Assembly (NCBI RefSeq): GCF_037027585.1
Contig: NZ_JAXCLE010000003.1
Span: 1 to 64,000 of the forward strand
Direction: 5' to 3'
Source: Solibacillus ferritrahens
GTDB taxonomy: Bacteria; Bacillota; Bacilli; Bacillales_A; Planococcaceae
Length of the DNA: 64,000 nt
In this document: positions 1 through 8,777 of the stretch, one piece after another
How positions within the stretch are numbered: the first letter of the stretch is position 1
Layout: the number at the start of each line of letters is the position of its first letter
Program-made: the position numbers and the translations under genes
Notes under the pieces: generated by a model
What the model saw: only the letters and a program-made list of their open reading frames with translations
What the model was told of the DNA's origin: nothing
Database searches by the model: none

Positions 1-198
1 CCGTTATTTTAAATAAAATCCTGAAATTTCATGTTTTTTAGGTCAATAACGGAAATCCCTTCCGTTATTTTCACTATTTTTTATGTTATTTTAAAAATAA
101 CGGAAATTCATTCCTCTATTTTTCTCATTGCGCAATTCATTATACAAAATACGGACTTCATTAGAAAATTTTTGTCACCCCCAACTTATGGTGATGAA
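1..198 (+). repeat. MITE-like dispersed element, copy A (truncated by window edge)
   Basis: AT-rich non-coding DNA carrying the core shared with copies B, C and D: alternating CCGTTATTT and AAATAACGG motifs, then TTCATTCCTCTATTT and GCGCAATTCA. The right end at 186-198, TTATGGTGATGAA, is the terminal motif seen inverted at the left ends of copies B (5118), C (35859) and D (50752). The element stops about 55 bp before crcB1, so it supplies or replaces much of that promoter region. An open frame runs through it into crcB1, but this is only absence of stops. Confidence 0.75.
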
Positions 199-252
199 TC
201 AAAAATTTTACAAAAAAGTACAGAGCTTTTTAGGAGGAGGTTTGAATTTCAC

Positions 253-615
253 ATGATTTACTTTTTGGTAGGCACTGCAGGAGCTATTGGAGCGGTTTTA
301 AGGTATGTAATAGGCATTTTCTTTTTTACGGATAGTTCATTTCCAATTACAACATTAAGCATAAATCTAATCGGATGTTTTCTGCTAGCCTGGTTCACAA
401 CAAGTTTATTTAAACGACTTTCAGTTTCGCCAATGATTAGTACTGCTGTTAGTACAGGTTTTATAGGTTCCTTTACTACATTTTCGGCTGTTAGTGTAGA
501 GACAGTCAACATGTTTCAATCGGGCAATGTATTGTTGGCTGCCTTTTATGTATTTATAAGTATTAGTGGGGGACTCTTAATGAGTAGCCTAGGATTTCAC
601 TGGAGCAGGGAGTGA
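253..615 (+). CDS. crcB1: fluoride efflux channel FluC/CrcB, first subunit
   Basis: A 120-residue, four-helix membrane protein of the CrcB/Fluc family, which forms dual-topology dimeric channels that expel fluoride. Family features visible are the early GTAGAIGAVLRY segment, the polar NLIGCFLLAW helix and the GFIGSFTTFSAV pore motif with its Phe/Thr residues. The frame is open upstream to 31, but the AGGAGG at 232-240 and the hydrophobic N-terminus support the ATG at 253. It lies 9 bp upstream of a second family member, the usual paired arrangement of Bacillales in which the two subunits may form a heterodimer. I found no fluoride riboswitch upstream; copy A of the dispersed element lies there instead. 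Confidence 0.9.
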   Translation: MIYFLVGTAGAIGAVLRYVIGIFFFTDSSFPITTLSINLIGCFLLAWFTTSLFKRLSVSPMISTAVSTGFIGSFTTFSAVSVETVNMFQSGNVLLAAFYVFISISGGLLMSSLGFHWSRE

Positions 616-624
616 ACTGAATTT

Positions 625-993
625 ATGGGAATTACAAACTTATTACTCGTTGGAATTGGGGGTTTCTTTGGAGCAATAGCCCGATATTCAATAAGTAAAC
701 ATTTAAACAGTAAAACAAAATATTCAATACCAATAGGAACACTTACCGTTAATTTGCTGGGATCGTTTCTTTTAGGTATTCTCATTGGTGCAAAAGCTGA
801 TGTAATGTTTCTGCTTCTACTTGGAACAGGATTTCTTGGAGCCTTTACAACTTTCTCTACTCTAAAATTTGAAATGACCGAAATGTACGTACATAAAAAT
901 AAAAAGAAATTGTTACTTTATACAGTATTGACCTATGGACTGGGCCTGATACTTGCCTATGCCGGATATTTGATTGGTAATTCGTATCAATAA
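625..993 (+). CDS. crcB2: fluoride efflux channel FluC/CrcB, second subunit
   Basis: A 122-residue CrcB/Fluc protein with four predicted helices. The family signatures are GGFFGAIARYSISK near the N-terminus, NLLGSFLLGIL in helix 2 and GTGFLGAFTTFSTLKFE in helix 3. It follows crcB1 with 9 bp between the genes and a GGGAG-type ribosome site inside the crcB1 stop region, so the two are almost certainly cotranscribed. Paired crcB genes are known from Bacillus, where both are needed for fluoride export; that assembly mode is family knowledge, not visible here. Confidence 0.9.
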   Translation: MGITNLLLVGIGGFFGAIARYSISKHLNSKTKYSIPIGTLTVNLLGSFLLGILIGAKADVMFLLLLGTGFLGAFTTFSTLKFEMTEMYVHKNKKKLLLYTVLTYGLGLILAYAGYLIGNSYQ

Positions 994-1036
994 AAAAACA
1001 GTGTGATTTCAAAAATGAAACCCACTGTAAAATTAA
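992..1036. terminator. probable bidirectional terminator between crcB2 and topB
   Basis: The arms ACAGTG (998-1003) and CACTGT (1023-1028) enclose an inner ATTTC/GAAA pairing, with A-runs to the left and TAAAATT to the right. It sits between converging genes. The inner stem is imperfect. Confidence 0.5.
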
Positions 1037-1052
1037 TAATATTTCTGTTTTG

Positions 1053-3233
1053 TTATTTATCAAATTTAAAGGTCACCTTTTGTACATCATTGTCCCATGT
1101 GAGCTGTGCATCAAAAGTTTTTGAGCCTTTCTTAAAGCCTTTAATTAACGCTGTTTCACCAGTAGCCAATAGCTTTTTTATGTTAGGCTGTGTAATTGTT
1201 TTCCTTAAAATTTTCTTTGAAACTGAAAATTTACAGTTAGCGGTTTTATAATTTGAGCAACCATAAAAAGTTCCATGGTCAATAATTGAACCGTCACACA
1301 GCATACATTTTCCCACTACTGTTTTTACTTTATTGTATTTTTTATTGTATGGATTATTGGCAGTGATTTTCTCTACTTCGCTTTGGTTAAAATCCCATTC
1401 CTTTTCTCGTTCATTCGCATCGAAAATCAGTTTGTATGAAAGTTTTTTAACTTGTTCTATAAAAGCATTCGGGGAAGCGGTGCCTTCACCGATTTCAGAC
1501 AGCCTTTGCTCCCATTTGGCAGTCATGGAAGGAGAGGTCAAAATGCTTTCACCGAGTGCCTCAATTAATAGCATTCCCTTAGTTGTAGCAAATACTTGGT
1601 TTTTCTTGATTTCGATATAGTTCCGATCTTTTAGCGTTCCGATAATGCCAGCACGTGTTGCCTCAGTGCCTAATCCTTCAGTTTTGGATAGTACCTTTTC
1701 TAATTCAGTATCTTCCAGATGTTTTCCCGCTGTTTTCATTAATGTAATTAGGTTACCTTCAGAATACCTATTCGGCGGCTGTGTTTCGCTCTTTCTTTCC
1801 TTTGCTTTAGTAACGATGCCGTGCTCATTTTCATGAAGTAGGGGAAGCAATTCATCTTTGTCTGCAGGTGAATTGGCATTCGTATGATAAATTACTTTAC
1901 GCCATCCTTCTTCAATTTGTACTTTGCCTTTCGAAATGAATTCAGCCCGCTTTTCTACGAGGGAATGAATCGTTGTATAAGAATAAATCGCATTATTGTA
2001 GTGTGCTGCGATAACTTGTCTCACAACGAGATCATATATTTTTTCTTCCTCCGTGCTGAGTTTAGATAAATTTGGAAGCTGCTCCGTAATAATGATGGCA
2101 TGGTGATCCGTCACTTTTTGGGCATTTACAAATCTTTTATTGGTCAAAATAGACTTTGTAGGTGGCGGTAGGAGATTTTTATATTTATCAATTTTACTCA
2201 AATTCTCCATTATATTCGGCAATGTTTTTGCTTCCTCGTTAGTTAAAAATTGTGAATCGGACCGTGGATAAGAAATTAAGCCCTTTAAATAAAGCTTTTG
2301 CAAAATATCGAGTGTGTGTTGGGGCGAAATTTTGAACGCTTTATTGGCTGTAGCCTGCAGTGTAGAAAGGTTAAATAACAATGGGGGAGCGAATTCCTTT
2401 GTTTCTTCTTTAATACTTGTAATTTCTACACGTTTATTCACACAAAAATTTGCGATTGCAATAGCTTGCCGTTCCTCCATTACTCTTGAATTATTATCTT
2501 TATGCCATTTAGCCTTTAGTATTTTTCCTTCAAAATTAAATTCCGCTTCTACTTCCCAAAAGGGCTCAGCCTTAAAATTGGCGATTTCGTGCTCTCTTTT
2601 AACAATCAAAGCAAGAGTAGGTGTCTGCACTCTGCCAATTGAAAAAACATCCTTTACACCTTTCTGTTTGAGCAGGACAGTATATAGACGGGATGTGTTG
2701 ATGCCTATTAACCAGTCTGCGCATGAACGACTTAATGCTTCGAAATAGATATTTCTCGTTTTTTCTTCCGGTAATAAGTTCGCAAAGCCATTTTTTACAG
2801 CATTTTCGGTTAAGGATGATATCCATAATCGTTTCATTGGTTTATTCGCTCTGCATAATTTCAGGATGGTGCGGATGATTAATTCACCTTCTCGACCAGC
2901 ATCCCCGCCAATGACGATTTCCTGAATATCCGCTCTATTTACTAAAGCTTTAATTATATTGAATTGTTTATATTTTGATTTTGTCACTTTATATTCAAAA
3001 CGATCTGGAATAATCGGTAATGTTCCCAACGTCCATTTTTTCCAGGATGGATTATATTCTTCAGGGGCTTTTAATTCACATAGATGTCCTATCGCCCATG
3101 TAATCAGTGCACCATTTGGAAAGTAAGTGTTCGGTTTTACCTCAAAATAGCCGGCTTTTTTGGTAGATGAAAAGGGAGCAGCCAATTTTGCTGCCTGGTC
3201 TGGTTTTTCTGCAATAATTAAAAATTGCCCCAT
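1053..3233 (-). CDS. topB: DNA topoisomerase III (type IA)
   Basis: A 726-residue type IA topoisomerase that decatenates and relaxes negatively supercoiled DNA. The N-terminal Toprim domain shows FLIIAEKPDQA and the acidic GGDAGREGEL motif near residue 105. The active-site tyrosine lies in GLISYPRSDSQFL around residue 315. The C-terminus carries a zinc-ribbon-like CMLC...CSNY...CKF cluster. Length matches Bacillus TopB. The ATG has GAGGAGGT just upstream (complement of 3239-3246). It is transcribed convergently with crcB and has no operon partner. Confidence 0.95.
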   Translation of the reverse strand: MGQFLIIAEKPDQAAKLAAPFSSTKKAGYFEVKPNTYFPNGALITWAIGHLCELKAPEEYNPSWKKWTLGTLPIIPDRFEYKVTKSKYKQFNIIKALVNRADIQEIVIGGDAGREGELIIRTILKLCRANKPMKRLWISSLTENAVKNGFANLLPEEKTRNIYFEALSRSCADWLIGINTSRLYTVLLKQKGVKDVFSIGRVQTPTLALIVKREHEIANFKAEPFWEVEAEFNFEGKILKAKWHKDNNSRVMEERQAIAIANFCVNKRVEITSIKEETKEFAPPLLFNLSTLQATANKAFKISPQHTLDILQKLYLKGLISYPRSDSQFLTNEEAKTLPNIMENLSKIDKYKNLLPPPTKSILTNKRFVNAQKVTDHHAIIITEQLPNLSKLSTEEEKIYDLVVRQVIAAHYNNAIYSYTTIHSLVEKRAEFISKGKVQIEEGWRKVIYHTNANSPADKDELLPLLHENEHGIVTKAKERKSETQPPNRYSEGNLITLMKTAGKHLEDTELEKVLSKTEGLGTEATRAGIIGTLKDRNYIEIKKNQVFATTKGMLLIEALGESILTSPSMTAKWEQRLSEIGEGTASPNAFIEQVKKLSYKLIFDANEREKEWDFNQSEVEKITANNPYNKKYNKVKTVVGKCMLCDGSIIDHGTFYGCSNYKTANCKFSVSKKILRKTITQPNIKKLLATGETALIKGFKKGSKTFDAQLTWDNDVQKVTFKFDK

Positions 3234-3666
3234 TCTAATACCTCCTCAGTGATATAGGCTGAACCTTCAATAATATCACTTGTTGCTGCTGTAGCAGTAT
3301 AAATTATCATCTGTAATAATATCACAATCTGTCTATTTTAAGTCCTATATAATTCCTAGCTTACCAACTTTAATTTTTGCACTTTGAACATTCATACTAG
3401 AGTGCAAGAGAAGGTATAGTAAGAATAACGCTAAATTTACGTTTTTAGCAGTAAAAATGACACTAAATAAACGAATATCATCAATTTTTTACAAAAATCT
3501 CATATTATATATTGACAAAACAAAGAAATATCCGTATTTTGACTAAATAGATTAATGAATTTACTGAATAGTCTTGACTGGAATGGAATAAATTTGTACA
3601 CTGTGTAAAGTCAAATGTTTTTTCGGTGAGTACAAACATCAATTTTTAAAGTAAGGATCTGATGAG
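3234..3666. promoter_or_regulatory. intergenic region with two candidate sigma-A promoters for the aspartokinase gene
   Basis: This 433-bp region has no gene. Two good sigma-A promoters face right. The first is TTGACA (3512-3517), a 17-bp spacer and TATTTT (3535-3540). The second is TTGACT (3574-3579), 17 bp and TACACT (3597-3602). The ribosome site AAGGA at 3653-3657 lies 9 bp before the ATG. I looked for a lysine riboswitch and found no recognisable core. Confidence 0.55.
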
Positions 3667-5028
3667 ATGATAGTATGTAAATTTGGCGGCACATCTGTCG
3701 CAAGTGCAGAACAAATCAAAAAAGTAGCAAACATTGTGAAATCTAATCCTGAAAGAAAGATTGTCGCGGTTTCTGCGCCTGGTAAGCGTTCAAGCGATGA
3801 TATTAAGGTGACGGATTTATTAATAGACTTAGCCAACACCGTAATGATGAAAGGTAATGTGGAAGAGAAAATTAGAGCTGTTGTTAATCGTTATCGTGAT
3901 ATAGCTGATGAACTTGGTTTAGACAATCTAATTTCCGATATTATTGAACAAGATATACGTGGCCGTGTCGCGGAAGATTATACAAATAAAGAAATATTTC
4001 TTGATAATATAAAGGCAAGCGGTGAAGATAATAATGCAAAGCTAATTGCCTGCTATTTTAATGCTATTGGCATGGCGGCGAAATATGTAAGTCCAAAAGA
4101 CAGATTAATTTTAAATGATATACCGGAGCGCACTTATGCATTGCCAGAAGCGTATGAAAATTTAAGTGTTCTAAAAGATACAGAAGAAATTATTGTTTTT
4201 CCAGGTTTTTTTGGCTATACAAAAGAAGGTATTTTACGTACTTTTGATCGTGGTGGGTCTGATATTACAGGCTCTATTTTAGCGTCTGCTGTTGGGGCGG
4301 ATCTTTACGAAAACTTTACTGATGTTGATTGTGTATTTGCTGCTAATCCAAAGGTTGTCAATGATCCTGTAGATATTAAGGAAATCTCATATCGAGAAAT
4401 GCGTGAATTATCATATGCAGGTTTCTCTGTATTCCATGACGAAGCATTAATGCCGGTGTATAAACAAGGTATTCCAGTCAATATTAAAAATACAAATAAT
4501 CCAACTGCACCAGGAACACGCATTTTACCAACACGAACACAATCGAATCGTCCTGTTACAGGAATTTCTGCAGACAGTGGCTTTTCAATATTATATGTAT
4601 CAAAATATTTAATGAATCGTGAAGTAGGGTTTGGTCGCAAGCTTCTTCAAATTATAGAGGAAGAGAATATATCATATGAGCATACACCATCCGGTTTAGA
4701 TGATATTTCAGTTATTATGCGCTCAAGTCAACTTACTCCGGAAATTGAAAAACGCATTATGCATCGTGTGAAAAATGAATTGTGCGCAGATGATGTACAA
4801 TTTAGTCATAACTTTTCAATGATTGTCATTGTCGGAGAAGGAATGCGCCATAACACGGGCTTGGCAGCGCGTGCAGCTGCAGCCATTTCTGGAACAGGTG
4901 CAAATATAGAAATGATTAATCAAGGTTCATCAGAAGTGAGTTTAGTATTTGGTGTTCGTTCGGAATTTGAAAATCAAATTTTAAAAGGACTTTACGAGGA
5001 ATTCTTTGCAGCGATTCCTACAGCTTGA
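3667..5028 (+). CDS. aspartate kinase (class III-like, ThrD/YclM type)
   Basis: A 453-residue aspartokinase phosphorylating L-aspartate, the first step to lysine, threonine, methionine and diaminopimelate. The amino-acid kinase domain begins with the catalytic CKFGGTSVA motif and contains FDRGGSDITGS near residue 200. The last ~130 residues contain two ACT regulatory domains, the second including TGANIEMINQGSSE. The length matches Bacillus YclM rather than the ~400-residue LysC or DapG. It stands alone between a two-promoter leader and a strong terminator. Feedback specificity (threonine or lysine) cannot be read from the sequence. Confidence 0.9.
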   Translation: MIVCKFGGTSVASAEQIKKVANIVKSNPERKIVAVSAPGKRSSDDIKVTDLLIDLANTVMMKGNVEEKIRAVVNRYRDIADELGLDNLISDIIEQDIRGRVAEDYTNKEIFLDNIKASGEDNNAKLIACYFNAIGMAAKYVSPKDRLILNDIPERTYALPEAYENLSVLKDTEEIIVFPGFFGYTKEGILRTFDRGGSDITGSILASAVGADLYENFTDVDCVFAANPKVVNDPVDIKEISYREMRELSYAGFSVFHDEALMPVYKQGIPVNIKNTNNPTAPGTRILPTRTQSNRPVTGISADSGFSILYVSKYLMNREVGFGRKLLQIIEEENISYEHTPSGLDDISVIMRSSQLTPEIEKRIMHRVKNELCADDVQFSHNFSMIVIVGEGMRHNTGLAARAAAAISGTGANIEMINQGSSEVSLVFGVRSEFENQILKGLYEEFFAAIPTA

Positions 5029-5044
5029 AAGTATATTAAATAGT

Positions 5045-5075
5045 CGAATCCTTAACGGGTTCGGCTTTTTTTTTT
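5045..5075 (+). terminator. terminator of the aspartokinase gene
   Basis: The arms CGAATCC (5045-5051) and GGGTTCG (5057-5063) pair over seven positions with a 5-base loop. A run of T at 5065-5075 follows, 16 bases after the stop codon. Confidence 0.9.
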
Positions 5076-5117
5076 ATAGGTTTTCGGGTATTTTTGTATA
5101 AAGTGTAAGAAATTGGT

Positions 5118-5626
5118 CCATCACCATAAGTTAGGGATGACCAAATTGTGATTTTCTTAAAGGCGTTCTGCTGCGTAACGCGAGAAATGCATGGAAGCAA
5201 GTGTTTTTGAAGCTCGCGTCCGTTGTACTACGTTCCGGGGCTGGCTTTCCGGGCAGCGTGGCTCCAAAGCTCTTGTAGATTGAATTGCGTAACGAGATAA
5301 ATAGAGGAATGAATTTCCGTTATTTTTAAAATAACATAAAAAATAGTGAAAATAACGGAAGGGATTTCCGTTATTGACCTAAAAAACATGAAATTTAAGG
5401 ATTTTATTTAAAATAACGGTAAAATGTTCCCTTATTTATCCTAAAATGAGCTGCATCATTCAAATAACGGTAAAAGCTCCCCTTATTTTAGGAGGGCACT
5501 GAAAAACTTATTTTTTGATGACGAATTAGTTTAATAGGCAGTGATGAATACACGTAACCTGGCTTTAGCGCTGTCTTGCAGTAGCTCACCAATCATTTGA
5601 AAATCTTCCGCATGTTATAGTGATGA
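5118..5626 (-). repeat. MITE-like dispersed element, copy B (complete, 509 bp)
   Basis: Most of the 735-bp gene-free stretch 5076-5810 is one element read on the minus strand relative to copy A. The ends are inverted: CCATCACCATAA (5118-5129) against TTATAGTGATGA (5615-5626), and the similarity extends out to ATTGG/CCAAT. Inside are a GC-rich module (5209-5256: CGTTGTACTACGTTCCGGGG and flanks), the AT-rich CCGTTATTT core (5280-5500), and a module near 5535-5600 shared with copies D and E. No coding frame is conserved. Confidence 0.85.
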
Positions 5627-5810
5627 GCCAATAATTTGGAGGAACTAGCGGTTATACCTCTTGTTGTTCACTAAAACATTACTTCAGGCAAATGTATTGA
5701 AAGAATAACGTTTAATCAGTATTAGGAAAAGGGAATGAAAACTTTAGGAATAAATTTTGTTATCTTAATATAACGATAAAATAAATAATTTTACAGTCGG
5801 AGGAAGTCTT

Positions 5811-7589
5811 TTGGATAGAGTAAAACGAGTCATTCAATTAATTTGTAGAAATTTATATTATTACCGGGTGGATTACATACGGAATTTTGCGATTTTGCGT
5901 ATTGTTCAGGCGTTTATCGTATTGCCGTTCATTTCACTAATGATTGCCATTATTATGGATATTACCGGGGTGCAGACAATAACGGAAGATAGTATTCCGT
6001 ACTTAATAACACACCCATTTGCACTATTTGGAATAGCTTTTATTTTATTAATTGGTATACTTTTCATATATTATGAACTTGGTTTTTTAATGTTGCTTGC
6101 CTATCATCAGCAACGGTCCATTCCGTATACGTGGAAAGGGCTTTTAAAGCGCCTAAGCAAAAAAGTCGTATATTTTATTAGCCTACAAACATTACTAATA
6201 GTTGTTTATATCGCTTTATTAATACCACTTATATCGGCGATTTTACCGATCTCACTATTACAAAATCTACATATACCAAGTTTTATAGTCGATGAATTAT
6301 TAAATTCTACAGAAGGCACTATATTATATATTGTTATGTTACTAGTTTTAGGTTTTATCGGACTGCGGTTTATCTTTACTTGGCCATTCTTTACGGTACA
6401 TCAGGAGCTTTCAATCTTTGAAGCATTAAAAATGAGTTGGAAATTTTCGAAACGAAAGCTAATTGAAACAATCGGTATGATAGGGCTAATGGTAATAATA
6501 CATTTAACCCTTTTATTAATCACTTTAATTGTTATCTTCATTCCATTGTTTATTATTGAAATGGTTAAGCCAAGCTGGGGGTTAGTAGCGGCAAGTTTTA
6601 CGTTGACACTTGCACAGGGTGCAATCCTGCTTTTCTTCTCTATTTTACAGATTATTTTTTCACAGCTACTCGTCATGGTGGCCTTCCAGCATACACACCA
6701 TAAGCCACTAATTATTCAGGAAGAATCGTTTAAACAAACGATTAAACAATGGACTTTTATAATCGCGGTTTATACATTCTTCCTTGTAAGTGCTATTAAT
6801 TTAGTTAATTTGGAAAAGACTATTTATACACCGGATACAGAAGTTGTAGCGCATCGGGGCTTTATGGATGAGGGTGTTGAAAATACAGTAAGTGCAATAG
6901 TAGCAGCCAAAGAAGCTGGTGCGGATATCGTTGAAATTGATATTCAACAAGCAAAGGATGGGGAGTTTGTTGTTTTTCATGATAAAACCCTTTCTAAATT
7001 ATCTAATGAGAACACAAAAATATATGACTTAAGATCGGATGAGTTAACAGAAACAACAGTTCTAGCAAATGGTCATTCTGATAAAATTGCTTCTTTCGAA
7101 CAAGTACTTGAAATAAGCCGAGCATTAAATATAAAATTACTTATTGAGATAAAAACACATGGATTTGAAACTGATAATTTTCTACATCGTTTCATAGCGC
7201 AGCTTGATCAGTATGACGCACTTGATTATCATTATGTCCAGTCACCGGATTTACCTGTGATGCAACTTTTGGAGGAGATGGAACCACGTATTCATACAGG
7301 CTATGTATATTCGATTGCATATGGCAAGTTACCAGAGTCCGATGCCGACTTTATTTCTGTCGAACAGTCCTTTGCAACAGATAATATTCAGCAGCAAGTA
7401 AAGGAAAGGGATAAAGAGCTTTTTGTATGGACGATAAATGATAAGCGTGATATGCAACAGTTCTATGAGCAAAATGTAGACGGAATCATTACCGATCGTC
7501 CGGATGAAGCACTCTCAATACGTCAGGAATTCGATGAAGAAAAGCACTTTATACGACGTATTCTAAATAAAATTAAGATTATTTACTAA
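5811..7589 (+). CDS. glycerophosphodiester phosphodiesterase with N-terminal membrane domain
   Basis: A 592-residue membrane enzyme. The first ~335 residues form a multi-helix domain of the kind fused to glycerophosphodiesterases (GPDPase membrane domain). The C-terminal ~245 residues are the GDPD barrel with VVAHRGFMDEG, the downstream acidic VEIDIQQAKDGEFVVFHD motif and IKLLIEIKTHG. It is expected to hydrolyse glycerophosphodiesters or a related lipid headgroup at the membrane. The start is TTG with CGGAGGAAG at 5798-5806. It heads a run of same-strand genes with short spacing (7600, 8143). The physiological substrate is not evident. Confidence 0.85.
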   Translation: MDRVKRVIQLICRNLYYYRVDYIRNFAILRIVQAFIVLPFISLMIAIIMDITGVQTITEDSIPYLITHPFALFGIAFILLIGILFIYYELGFLMLLAYHQQRSIPYTWKGLLKRLSKKVVYFISLQTLLIVVYIALLIPLISAILPISLLQNLHIPSFIVDELLNSTEGTILYIVMLLVLGFIGLRFIFTWPFFTVHQELSIFEALKMSWKFSKRKLIETIGMIGLMVIIHLTLLLITLIVIFIPLFIIEMVKPSWGLVAASFTLTLAQGAILLFFSILQIIFSQLLVMVAFQHTHHKPLIIQEESFKQTIKQWTFIIAVYTFFLVSAINLVNLEKTIYTPDTEVVAHRGFMDEGVENTVSAIVAAKEAGADIVEIDIQQAKDGEFVVFHDKTLSKLSNENTKIYDLRSDELTETTVLANGHSDKIASFEQVLEISRALNIKLLIEIKTHGFETDNFLHRFIAQLDQYDALDYHYVQSPDLPVMQLLEEMEPRIHTGYVYSIAYGKLPESDADFISVEQSFATDNIQQQVKERDKELFVWTINDKRDMQQFYEQNVDGIITDRPDEALSIRQEFDEEKHFIRRILNKIKIIY

Positions 7590-7599
7590 GGGGAAAGTT

Positions 7600-8130
7600 A
7601 TGCAAATTTTTACGTATGAAGTAGATGGCGATATAAAATCCACTGAACAAAAGCCTATTTACAATGAATCCGGAGAACAACTATTACTTGTTCAACGAGT
7701 TTATGATAACGGCCTGAAAAAACTGTTGGATGGTTATTTTGATCATCGCTATTTTTTAAAGTATGCCGTACACAACAATAACGGGCAGGCATTATTTGAA
7801 GTAAAGAAAATCTTTCGTCGCGGGAAGGTATGGTTTGAAGGTAAAGACTTACTTTCAGATGAAAAGTATATTATCAATTATGAAAACTGGCGCATTGGTA
7901 TACCAGAATTATTTATTTCAAGTAAAAATTTTAAAATGAAAATCGATAAAGAAATGGAAGATTGGTCAAACTTTATCGTCAATGAAACTGTCGTGGCTAG
8001 ATGGGTTGCAGTTTATAATGAAGAAAAAGATCAATTCAACATGACGTTTGAGCTTTCAGAAGAGGCGCCTATTCAAAATATCGCGTTTTATATCGCAATA
8101 GCGCAAGCGACATTGTTTATCGGTGTATAG
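7600..8130 (+). CDS. conserved hypothetical protein, possibly tubby/LURP-one-like
   Basis: A 176-residue protein with no signal peptide or catalytic motif. It alternates beta-strand-like stretches with regular charged turns (for example FRRGKVWFEGKDLLSDEKY), and the C-terminus is hydrophobic. The overall pattern recalls the beta-barrel tubby-C/LURP-one fold found in Bacillales lipid-associated proteins, but that is only an impression. The start ATG follows AAGGGGAAAG, 10 bp after the GDPD gene, so the two are likely cotranscribed and may share a membrane-lipid role. Confidence 0.55.
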   Translation: MQIFTYEVDGDIKSTEQKPIYNESGEQLLLVQRVYDNGLKKLLDGYFDHRYFLKYAVHNNNGQALFEVKKIFRRGKVWFEGKDLLSDEKYIINYENWRIGIPELFISSKNFKMKIDKEMEDWSNFIVNETVVARWVAVYNEEKDQFNMTFELSEEAPIQNIAFYIAIAQATLFIGV

Positions 8131-8142
8131 GAGAGTAGAAAG

Positions 8143-8400
8143 ATGAATGTAGTGTTTGTATTAACAGAGACGGCTGAAGAAGTGCTACAAATGGTCAGCA
8201 ATGATATTGCAGGTTTACTTGCTGCAGTTAAGGGAGATAATGTATCATTCCCATTTGGCACATATCAGTATGACAGCCATACGCTCGACCATTATTTACT
8301 GGAAGATGGCACTTACCAGCAGGAGCTTGTCATTTATTTAAAACCTGAGCAAAAAAAGAATGAAACGATCTTGCCGAAACCTCTTGATTTAAACATTTAA
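8143..8400 (+). CDS. small conserved hypothetical protein
   Basis: An 85-residue soluble protein I do not recognise, starting at ATG with GGAGAG upstream and separated from the previous gene by 12 bp. It has a hydrophobic first half and an acidic, proline-rich C-terminus. No metal-binding or catalytic motif is visible. It is the last gene of the 5811-8400 operon; a strong hairpin and T-run begin 20 bp after its stop. Confidence 0.55.
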   Translation: MNVVFVLTETAEEVLQMVSNDIAGLLAAVKGDNVSFPFGTYQYDSHTLDHYLLEDGTYQQELVIYLKPEQKKNETILPKPLDLNI

Positions 8401-8419
8401 AAATAATAAAGGAAATGGG

Positions 8420-8469
8420 AATCATCTGTCGAATGTATTTTTTAGTACATTGTGGCAGGTGATTTTTTT
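8420..8469 (+). terminator. strong terminator overlapping the start of the next gene
   Basis: An ~18-bp stem is formed by 8420-8437 and 8446-8464 (5' arm AATCATCTGTCGAATGTA, with a few G-U pairs and one bulge). TTTTTTT follows at 8463-8469. The AGGTGA at 8457-8462, the only ribosome site for the next gene, lies in the 3' arm, and the TTG start (8468) lies in the T-run. Confidence 0.85.
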
Positions 8470-8725
8470 GGTGCAGTTAAATTTATTTGAAGTTGAGCAG
8501 GAGCAGTATAAGTTGAAATTTCGGCTTATGGATTACGTAAAGATAAAACTGATTGATGAACATATTGATAGTGAGACATACCATTATCGAAAGTACTATG
8601 AGCCGCATATAATAAATAAAGTTGGCGAAATAACAAATATTCAAATTAGCGAAAACGGCACAATAACATATGAGGTAACGATCTACGGGAAAAAATATTA
8701 TTTACTTGAGCAGGAACTTTATTGA
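8468..8725 (+). CDS. small hypothetical protein whose start lies in a terminator
   Basis: An 85-residue acidic protein (QLNLFEVEQEQYKLKFRLMD...) ending in a strand-rich segment, of unknown function. Two starts are possible: TTG at 8468 or GTG at 8471, both served by AGGTGA at 8457-8462. That ribosome site is buried in the 3' arm of the preceding terminator hairpin. Expression would therefore need read-through and opening of the stem, or an undetected internal promoter. The frame could also open at TTG 8450 but has no ribosome site there. Coding status is probable, not certain. Confidence 0.5.
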   Translation: MVQLNLFEVEQEQYKLKFRLMDYVKIKLIDEHIDSETYHYRKYYEPHIINKVGEITNIQISENGTITYEVTIYGKKYYLLEQELY

Positions 8726-8777
8726 AATTTATGAAACCTTCACTTTCATATAAATGTAGCCATCTAAATTGTAGGAT

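Noticed and set aside
31..252. N-terminal extension of the first fluoride channel
   Set aside because: The frame is open only because repeat copy A lacks stops there; the ribosome site and the family N-terminus fix the start at 253.
200..252. Fluoride (crcB) riboswitch upstream of crcB1
   Set aside because: CACCCCC and GGTGATG look suggestive, but they belong to the terminal motif of the dispersed element; the conserved riboswitch core is missing.
3234..3666. Lysine riboswitch upstream of aspartokinase
   Set aside because: No L-box core or anti-terminator pairing could be found; two ordinary promoters explain the region.
5053..5063. Third copy of the cassette end sequence (AACGGGTTCGG) near the aspartokinase gene
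   Set aside because: It is fully explained as the 3' arm of the aspartokinase terminator; no partner repeat or target duplication is present.
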